Positions 42,780-48,518 of a stretch of DNA of 48,518 nucleotides are shown here, in pieces (the stretch's first letter is position 1; every line of letters begins with the position of its first letter). The notes below the pieces were generated by a model, which had not been told where the DNA came from, did no database searches, and worked only from the letters and a program-made list of their open reading frames with translations. Both the position numbers and the translations under genes were made by a program. This stretch comes from Pseudomonadota bacterium (GTDB lineage Bacteria; Pseudomonadota; Gammaproteobacteria; Xanthomonadales; Rhodanobacteraceae). The stretch covers positions 1 to 48,518 of the forward strand of contig JAJYPJ010000013.1 of the NCBI GenBank assembly GCA_021795435.1. Direction: 5' to 3'.

Positions 42780-45700
42780 ATGGACATCCTCACACCCGAG
42801 CTTCCCGCGATGGCGCGCTTTCCCGACTTGGGTCCAGGCTGGAGCCAAAGCGAACAAGATGCGTTGGCGGCTTGCTTGGCAATCGCGATGCCGGACAAGG
42901 ACGCTGCAGCGGCCATCGGGCACGCCGCGGCACAACTTGTCAAGCATGTGCGAGTGCGTAGCGAGAATCAAAGTGCCGTCGAGAGTTTCATGCGGCAGTA
43001 CGACCTGTCGAGTGAGGAAGGCGTCCTGTTGATGTGTGTCGCCGAGGCCTTACTGCGCATTCCCGATACCGTCACCGCCGACCGCCTGATCCAGGACAAG
43101 CTGGGCGATGCCGACTGGGAGAAACACCTTGGCAAGAGCGATTCGCTTTTTGTCAATGCTTCCACGTGGGGGCTGATGCTTACGGGTCGCCTCGTGCGCC
43201 TTTCGAGCAGCACGGAGAGCGATTGGCTAGGCGCGTTGAAGCGATTAGCGGGACGTAGCGGTGAACCCGTGATTCGTCTGGCGGTACGCCAGGCGATGCG
43301 CATCATGGGTCATCAGTTTGTCATGGGGCGCACAATTGCCGAGGCGCAGACGCGCGCTTCGGACAAGGACGGGCGACTCTACCGGTACTCGTATGACATG
43401 CTGGGCGAGGCAGCGCTGACCGCGCCGGATGCCACCCGCTACTTTGACGCCTACCGCCAGGCCATCTTGGCGCTGGGACAGGGCGGATCCTATGCCGACG
43501 TGCTCGAGGCGCCGTCGATCTCCGTAAAGCTCTCGGCCCTGCATCCTCGGTATGAGATTGCACAGCGTGCGCGGGTGCTTTCCGAACTGGTCCCCCGGGT
43601 CCTTGATCTTGCGCGTCTGGCCAAGGCGCAAGGGGTTGGGATGACCGTCGACGCAGAGGAAGCGGATCGCCTCGAACTCTCCCTGGAAGTGATCGGCGCG
43701 GTTTTCTCGGATGCATCGTTGAATGGATGGGAAGGTTATGGCCTCGCGATCCAGGCCTACCAGAAACGCGCCCCGCGGGTCATCGACTGGCTTGTGGAGC
43801 AAAGCCGCGCGGTTGGCCGACGCTGGTGCGTGCGCTTGGTCAAAGGGGCCTATTGGGATGCTGAAATCAAGCGCGCACAGGAACTCGGCCATGTGGGGTA
43901 TCCCGTATACACGCGCAAGGTCAATACCGATGTCGCCTACTTGGCATGTGCCCACCGGATGTTCGATGCCGGCAGCCAACACATTTACCCTGCGTTCGCG
44001 ACCCACAACGCGCACACCGTTGCCGCAATCCGCCACATCGCCGCAGGACGCCCCTTCGAGTTCCAGCGATTGCACGGCATGGGCGCCGATCTTTATGGTG
44101 AGATCGTGGGCGCAGACAAGTGGAACGTCCCCTGCAGGGTGTACGCCCCCGTCGGGAGCCATGAGGATTTGTTGCCTTATCTCGTGCGTCGTCTCCTCGA
44201 GAACGGCGCCAACACGAGTTTTGTCAACCGGATTTCCGACCCCAGCCTGGCACCCGATGAACTGGTTGCCGATCCATGCGCTGCCGCTGCGCACCATTCA
44301 CTGAAGCAGCATCCGCGCATCCCGCTGCCAACCGACCTGTACTTGCCAATCAGGAAGAATTCCATGGGTATCAACTTCGCCTCGGATCCGGAACTGCGCG
44401 TGTTGGCCGAGCAGATCGGTGCCAATCCCGGTCCTTGGCAGGCGGCACCACTGGTTCCCGGTTCCACCGACGCCGATGCGCCGACTTACGATGTGCGCAA
44501 TCCTGCCGATCGCCGCCAGATCATCGGACGATGGAAGGCCGCAGACCCGAACGTCATCGACAAGGCCCTCGCGAATGCGGTCGCGGCGCAGGTAACCTGG
44601 GACGCAATGTCAGCCGATGCGCGTGCGCAAATTCTCGAGCGCGCCGCAACCCTTCTAGAAGATCGTCGCGGCAGCTTCATTGCGATGTGCGTCCGCGAAG
44701 CTGGCAAGACACTGCCCGCGAGCGTCGCCGAAGTTCGCGAGGCCGCCGATTTTCTTCGCTACTACGCTCATGAGGTTCGCCGGCTGTGCGGCAACCCGAT
44801 GCCGTTGCCAGGCCCGACTGGCGAAAGAAATGGCATGGAACTGCGTGGCCGCGGGGTATTCGTGTGCATCAGCCCATGGAACTTCCCGCTGGCCATATTT
44901 ACGGGACAAATTGCGGCGGCGCTTGCCGCCGGCAACAGCGTCATTGCCAAACCAGCGGAACAAGCGACCTTGATTGGCCACGCCATGGCCAGCCTGCTCC
45001 ACGAGGCGGGCGTTCCAGAATCCGTGCTGCAATTCGTGCCTGGCGACGGCTCGACGGTGGGCGCGGCGCTGACCTCCGACCCGCGCGTCGCTGGCGTGGC
45101 TTTCACGGGTGGCACTGACACTGCCTGGGCAATCAATCGTGCGCTCGCCGCGCGCAATGCACCCATTGCTACGCTGATCGCCGAAACCGGTGGCCAGAAC
45201 GCGCTGATCGCTGATTCATCCGCGTTACCGGAGCAACTCGTAAAGGATGCTCTGACGTCCGCGTTTGATTCAGCCGGGCAGCGCTGTTCCGCGGCGAGAG
45301 TGCTGTTTGTGCAGGACGACATCGCTGACAAGGTCCTGAAGATGCTCGCTGGTGCCATGGCAGAGCTCAAAGTGGGCGATCCGGGCTTGTTGTCGACCGA
45401 TGTAGGCCCCGTCATCGATCAGGACGCCTTGGCACTGCTCGAGAGCCACGCCGCGCGAATGGATCGTGAAGCCCGCAAGATTGCCGAGACGCCCCTACCC
45501 GCAGGATGCGCGAACGGCACCTTCTTTGCTCCTCGCGCTTACGAGATCGAGGGCATGGACGTCCTTGATCGGGAAGTATTCGGACCGGTCCTTCACGTTG
45601 TCCGGTGGCGGGCCGCAGACTTGGACAAGGTCATCAACGTTATCAACGCAACCGGCTACGGACTGACGCTTGGGATCCACAGCCGGATCGACGCCACCGT

Positions 45701-45923
45701 TGAGCGAATCAGTCATGCCGTGCGTGCCGGCAACTGCTATGTCAATCGCAACCAGATCGGCGCGGTGGTTGGCGTACAGCCGTTCGGCGGAGAGGGGTAT
45801 TCAGGGACGGGACCCAAGGCCGGTGGGCCGCACTATCTTCTGCGCTTTATGACCGAACGCGTGATCAGCATCAATACGACCGCAGCGGGTGGCAACGCAT
45901 CCCTGCTGACGCTTGGCGATTGA
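42780..45923 (+). CDS. putA: Bifunctional proline dehydrogenase/L-glutamate gamma-semialdehyde dehydrogenase
   Basis: PutA oxidises proline to glutamate in two steps, first with FAD then with NAD+, on one polypeptide of 1047 residues. The FAD-dependent TIM-barrel domain (about 200-520) shows EAPSISVKLSALHPRY, RLVKGAYWDAEIKRAQ, FATHNAHTVAAI and FEFQRLHGMG. The aldehyde dehydrogenase domain (about 560-1020) has the NAD loop and the active-site pair Glu802 in AETGGQN and Cys836 in SAGQRCSAARV. There is no ribbon-helix-helix DNA-binding domain at the amino terminus, so it does not seem to act as its own repressor. Its length and order match the shorter class of PutA. It is divergent from the oxidase operon. 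Confidence 0.97.
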   Translation: MDILTPELPAMARFPDLGPGWSQSEQDALAACLAIAMPDKDAAAAIGHAAAQLVKHVRVRSENQSAVESFMRQYDLSSEEGVLLMCVAEALLRIPDTVTADRLIQDKLGDADWEKHLGKSDSLFVNASTWGLMLTGRLVRLSSSTESDWLGALKRLAGRSGEPVIRLAVRQAMRIMGHQFVMGRTIAEAQTRASDKDGRLYRYSYDMLGEAALTAPDATRYFDAYRQAILALGQGGSYADVLEAPSISVKLSALHPRYEIAQRARVLSELVPRVLDLARLAKAQGVGMTVDAEEADRLELSLEVIGAVFSDASLNGWEGYGLAIQAYQKRAPRVIDWLVEQSRAVGRRWCVRLVKGAYWDAEIKRAQELGHVGYPVYTRKVNTDVAYLACAHRMFDAGSQHIYPAFATHNAHTVAAIRHIAAGRPFEFQRLHGMGADLYGEIVGADKWNVPCRVYAPVGSHEDLLPYLVRRLLENGANTSFVNRISDPSLAPDELVADPCAAAAHHSLKQHPRIPLPTDLYLPIRKNSMGINFASDPELRVLAEQIGANPGPWQAAPLVPGSTDADAPTYDVRNPADRRQIIGRWKAADPNVIDKALANAVAAQVTWDAMSADARAQILERAATLLEDRRGSFIAMCVREAGKTLPASVAEVREAADFLRYYAHEVRRLCGNPMPLPGPTGERNGMELRGRGVFVCISPWNFPLAIFTGQIAAALAAGNSVIAKPAEQATLIGHAMASLLHEAGVPESVLQFVPGDGSTVGAALTSDPRVAGVAFTGGTDTAWAINRALAARNAPIATLIAETGGQNALIADSSALPEQLVKDALTSAFDSAGQRCSAARVLFVQDDIADKVLKMLAGAMAELKVGDPGLLSTDVGPVIDQDALALLESHAARMDREARKIAETPLPAGCANGTFFAPRAYEIEGMDVLDREVFGPVLHVVRWRAADLDKVINVINATGYGLTLGIHSRIDATVERISHAVRAGNCYVNRNQIGAVVGVQPFGGEGYSGTGPKAGGPHYLLRFMTERVISINTTAAGGNASLLTLGD

Positions 45924-45953
45924 CCACCGCGCGCGGGGTTGGCGTCATGGTCC

Positions 45954-47210
45954 TCAAGGATGCCGCTGACCGGCGTCCAAGCCCGCTATGGCCCTGCAGC
46001 GAGACTCTCGCAGCGCGGTGCCAAGTCGATCCCCGCTCAATCCTTGCGCAAGCAACGGTGCCACGGAAACGGCTCGTGCAGCGCCCAGCGCCTTGCGTAG
46101 TCGTTCGGCTTGCGGGTAGGCATCGTTCTCGTGGCCCCCACGGCCACGCGCGTCGGCCTCACACGCCAGCACGAACAACCTGAGCCGCTCAGGTCTGCGC
46201 AAGGCATCGATCCTCTCCAGGAGGTTCAGGGTAGTGCCGGCTCGAAGGCGCAGGGCACGATGCGCATCAAGGTGATAACGACAGACGACTTCGGCGAGCT
46301 CTCGATGCGAAGTACCAATCCTGAGGCGCGTGCACAATGCCCGAAGCGGGCTCAGCCCACGCGTTTCATGCCCAACGTGGCGAGGCCAATCCGCACGCGA
46401 GGACAATGCCTTTCCGAGATCGTGCACCAGCACGGCGAAGCCAACCAGGTCGTTTCGCGGCGCGATCCGGGCCGCAACGTCGAGGGCCATTTCCACGTGC
46501 GTTCCGGTATCCCGCTCAGGATGGTAGTCAGTACGTTGCGGCACGCCATAAAGCACGTCGACTTCGGGAAGCAGACGTGCCAATGCGTCAGAGCGGCGCA
46601 GCAACCGCAACATGGCCGATGGCCGTGATTCCGCAAGCCCCTTGCGCAATTCGGTCCAGACACGCTCGGGAACCAAGTGGTCGATCTCGCCGGCGGCCAC
46701 CATCTGCCTCAACAGCAGCAGTGTTTCCGGAGCAACCTGAAAACCCATCGGCTCGTAACGAGCGGCGAATCGCGCGATGCGCAGCAGTCGAACCGGATCC
46801 TCCACGAACGCGGGCGAAACGTGCCGAAGCGTCCGATCCAAAAGATCGTGCTGGCCACCATACGGATCAATAATGCGCCCGTCGATATCCTCAGCCATGG
46901 CATTGATGGTCAGATCACGCCGCGCGAGATCCTGCTCGAGCGTCACCGATGGGTCGACGTTGACCACGAATCCGTGGTAACCATGCCCGCGCTTGCGTTC
47001 GCTGCGCGCCAGCGCGTATTCCTCGCCGGTCCTCGGGTGAAGGAAGACGGGGAAGTCCTTCCCGACCGGCTTGAAGCCGGCGTCAAGCATGGCCTGTGGC
47101 GTAGCCCCTACAACCACCCAGTCACGGTCACAACGAGGCAAGCCGAGCAAATGATCTCGCACTGCCCCACCAACCAGGTAAACCTTGAACGGCAAATGCT
47201 TCAAGTCCAT
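45954..47210 (-). CDS. cca: Multifunctional CCA-adding tRNA nucleotidyltransferase
   Basis: Cca adds or repairs the 3' CCA end of tRNAs. The 418-residue protein has the class-II nucleotidyltransferase head: [13 protein letters not shown], the metal-binding DxD in [19 protein letters not shown] and [16 protein letters not shown] for base recognition. The carboxy-terminal HD domain (VHDLGKA and neighbouring His) adds phosphatase and phosphodiesterase activities in enzymes of this length. It is convergent with putA, with 30 bp between stops, and divergent from the TlpA-like gene. Confidence 0.96.
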   Translation of the reverse strand: MDLKHLPFKVYLVGGAVRDHLLGLPRCDRDWVVVGATPQAMLDAGFKPVGKDFPVFLHPRTGEEYALARSERKRGHGYHGFVVNVDPSVTLEQDLARRDLTINAMAEDIDGRIIDPYGGQHDLLDRTLRHVSPAFVEDPVRLLRIARFAARYEPMGFQVAPETLLLLRQMVAAGEIDHLVPERVWTELRKGLAESRPSAMLRLLRRSDALARLLPEVDVLYGVPQRTDYHPERDTGTHVEMALDVAARIAPRNDLVGFAVLVHDLGKALSSRADWPRHVGHETRGLSPLRALCTRLRIGTSHRELAEVVCRYHLDAHRALRLRAGTTLNLLERIDALRRPERLRLFVLACEADARGRGGHENDAYPQAERLRKALGAARAVSVAPLLAQGLSGDRLGTALRESRCRAIAGLDAGQRHP

Positions 47211-47305
47211 GGGCCAAGGCTAGCAGGCTCACCGGCCGACGCAGGGCCGACTTTGAACGCGTCGCCAGACGACATGATTGCCGCAGCCAGCTTGGCCAAC
47301 CATTC

Positions 47306-48145
47306 GTGATCGCGCTTCCAGTGGGGCCCGTGATGTTGCCCTGGGGGCCGGTGATCATTTTGGCAGGTTACGGATTAGCCACGTTGATCGCGTGGTCCAA
47401 TCGCCGCCGAGGCCAGGCCGATGCGGAGCCTGCGCTGTATAGCCTGCTTCTGCTCGCGCTGGCTGGTGCGCGCATGGGCTTCGTCGCTACGCATTGGCAG
47501 GAGTTCGACGGCCCCTGGGCAATGCTGGATATTCGGGATGCCGGCTTCGCCTTCTGGCCCGGGGTATCGGCAGCCCTTGCTGGCGGGCTGCTTTGGATCT
47601 GGCGTCGGCCTGCCTTGGGCCGCCCGCTGGTGACCAGCCTAGCTGGTGGGACATTGGCTGCAGCGCTACTGGCCAGCTTCGTTGCCCCGAGACAGGTGCC
47701 TCGGAAGTCCTTGCCTCACCTAACCCTGCAAACAATCGACGGCGCGACAGTCCAGCTATCCGGCATGCGGGGCAAGCCCTTGGTGATGAACCTGTGGGCG
47801 ACTTGGTGCCCGCCCTGCCAACGCGAGCTACCCATGCTGGTCAAGGCCGCCACACGCACGCCGGGCATCCGCTTCATCCTGGTCGATCAAGGTCAGGATG
47901 CCCCTACGGTGCGAGCCTACCTCAACCGGAAGCGTCTCGACTCATCTCGCATCGTGTTGGATCCCGATGGCTTGCTACTGCGCGCCTATCATGCGCTAGG
48001 CCTTCCGACAACGCTCTTCGTCGACGCCCAGGGAGAGTTGAAATCCGTGCGTGTCGGTCAGCTTTCACGCGCAACCTTGGCTGAGGGGATGGCCACCATC
48101 CGCCGACGGACGCCCGCTTCGACCACGAATGTAGGTGGCCATTGA
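47306..48145 (+). CDS. Membrane-anchored TlpA-like thioredoxin with Lgt-like amino-terminal region
   Basis: The 279-residue protein has about four membrane helices (residues 8-29, 40-58, 80-98, 105-126) whose sequence, such as LLLALAGARMGFVATHWQEFDGP and AALAGGLLWIW, resembles the first half of prolipoprotein diacylglyceryl transferase but lacks that enzyme's catalytic part. A thioredoxin-fold domain (about 133-270) follows, with WCPPC (Trp167, Cys168, Cys171), cis-proline in GLPTTLFVDAQG and the TlpA-like start LPHLTLQTIDG. It probably reduces or isomerises disulfides outside the inner membrane. The GTG at 47306 is the first start; an ATG at 47333 is possible. It stands alone, divergent from cca. 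Confidence 0.85.
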   Translation: MIALPVGPVMLPWGPVIILAGYGLATLIAWSNRRRGQADAEPALYSLLLLALAGARMGFVATHWQEFDGPWAMLDIRDAGFAFWPGVSAALAGGLLWIWRRPALGRPLVTSLAGGTLAAALLASFVAPRQVPRKSLPHLTLQTIDGATVQLSGMRGKPLVMNLWATWCPPCQRELPMLVKAATRTPGIRFILVDQGQDAPTVRAYLNRKRLDSSRIVLDPDGLLLRAYHALGLPTTLFVDAQGELKSVRVGQLSRATLAEGMATIRRRTPASTTNVGGH

Positions 48146-48208
48146 TTCAACCGAAGCCCGGAATCCAAGGACCGAGCGAGTCGATCAGGTCAATGGGCAG
48201 AGCGCTGA

Positions 48209-48261
48209 CGGCTTCCCCAGAGCAAAACGATTGGCCTGCAAACGCGGGCTTGGGGAAGCCG
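48209..48261. terminator. Inverted repeat with 31-base loop in the final intergenic region
   Basis: CGGCTTCCCCA (48209-48219) and TGGGGAAGCCG (48251-48261) are exact complements. It lies between the converging TlpA-like gene and the transporter gene, so it may terminate either or both. No T-run follows. Confidence 0.4.
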
Positions 48262-48303
48262 CATGACATGGCCTCGTCGCGGCATGCGTGATGCAGCAAT
48301 TGC

Positions 48304-48322
48304 CATGAGGCATGCCCTCATG
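48304..48322. terminator. 7-bp hairpin beside the transporter stop
   Basis: CATGAGG (48304-48310) pairs with CCTCATG (48316-48322) across five bases, and a 10-bp palindrome TGTCGCGACA follows at 48321-48330. The hairpin is 34 bp after the stop of the minus-strand transporter gene and could end its transcript. Confidence 0.4.
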
Positions 48323-48355
48323 TCGCGACACCAATGCACTCGGGTTCGTAGTCCC

Positions 48356-48518
48356 TTAGCGCACGCCGTGCATCAACTTCACGATCCATGGCGCGGCAAG
48401 CAAATAAATCAGGGCGATGCCGAGCCCACCGTACAGAAGCCACTCGAAGACATGCGCATAGGCTTGAATGCCCCCGGTCGTCGTCAGCGCCGCGATCTGG
48501 CCCGACAGGTCATAAGAG
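48356..48518 (-). CDS. Peptide MFS transporter (POT family), carboxy-terminal fragment
   Basis: Only the last 53 residues are inside the window; the gene continues beyond the right edge. The translation has one hydrophobic helix, WLLYGGLGIALIYLLAAPWI, preceded by AYAHVFE and ended by VKLMHGVR. That ending and the preceding helix are typical, to my recollection, of proton-coupled oligopeptide transporters in Xanthomonadales. The family assignment rests on this short piece, so it is less sure than for complete genes. Confidence 0.6.
   Translation of the reverse strand, partial: SYDLSGQIAALTTTGGIQAYAHVFEWLLYGGLGIALIYLLAAPWIVKLMHGVR

Noticed and set aside
1-48518. CRISPR arrays, tRNA or rRNA genes, insertion sequences, prophage or integrase genes
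   Set aside because: No regularly spaced direct repeats, no cloverleaf-like sequence, no transposase or integrase motif was seen in any frame.

Overview
This 48.5-kb window looks like ordinary chromosomal DNA from a GC-rich gammaproteobacterium, most likely of the order Xanthomonadales (Lysobacterales; Rhodanobacter/Dokdonella-like). The assignment is inferred from family content and gene order: rubredoxin/thiE/hemL, ctaC-ctaD-ctaE with surf1-ctaA-ctaB and sco, a PlpD-type patatin, and a peptide-MFS carboxy terminus ending in LMHGVR. No database search was possible. I see no rRNA, tRNA, insertion sequence, prophage or CRISPR array. Genes are tightly packed, and seven gene pairs overlap by exactly 4 bp, which points to translational coupling.

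Layout. 0.3-8.97 kb: a DUF192 protein, a rubredoxin divergent from thiE-hemL, a periplasmic gamma-glutamyltransferase, a secreted S9 peptidase and a two-gene ABC exporter. 9.0-16.5 kb: a short-chain dehydrogenase, an ArgD/AstC-like aminotransferase divergent from a trans-sulfuration enzyme, glyoxalase I divergent from a DegV protein, an orphan lipoprotein, threonine aldolase divergent from a DUF4124 protein. 16.5-25.1 kb (all minus): an exported thioredoxin/NHL-repeat protein, a patatin outer-membrane protein, a second short-chain dehydrogenase, SppA and a MATE exporter. 25.2-33.4 kb: an extended-SDR epimerase/reductase, priA, a glycosyltransferase, and a gpx-glnE pair.

33.5-42.6 kb is the functional core: an aa3-type cytochrome c oxidase locus. 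It holds the three structural subunits (ctaC, ctaD, ctaE), two small membrane proteins (51 and 74 aa), heme A biosynthesis (ctaB, ctaA), assembly factor SURF1, a membrane protein with a CxxxC motif, and copper delivery (Sco lipoprotein, PCuAC). The usual CuB-insertion gene ctaG/cox11 is absent from its normal place. 42.8-48.5 kb: bifunctional putA, cca (tRNA CCA addition), a membrane-anchored TlpA-like thioredoxin with an Lgt-like amino-terminal region, and the 3' end of a peptide transporter gene running off the window.

I found no clear candidate for a wholly new biological system. The items most worth a second look are the oxidase locus without ctaG but with an extra CxxxC protein, the Lgt-like/TlpA fusion, the NHLRC2-like exported protein, the type Vd patatin, and two related DnaA-box-like inverted repeats 8 kb apart.
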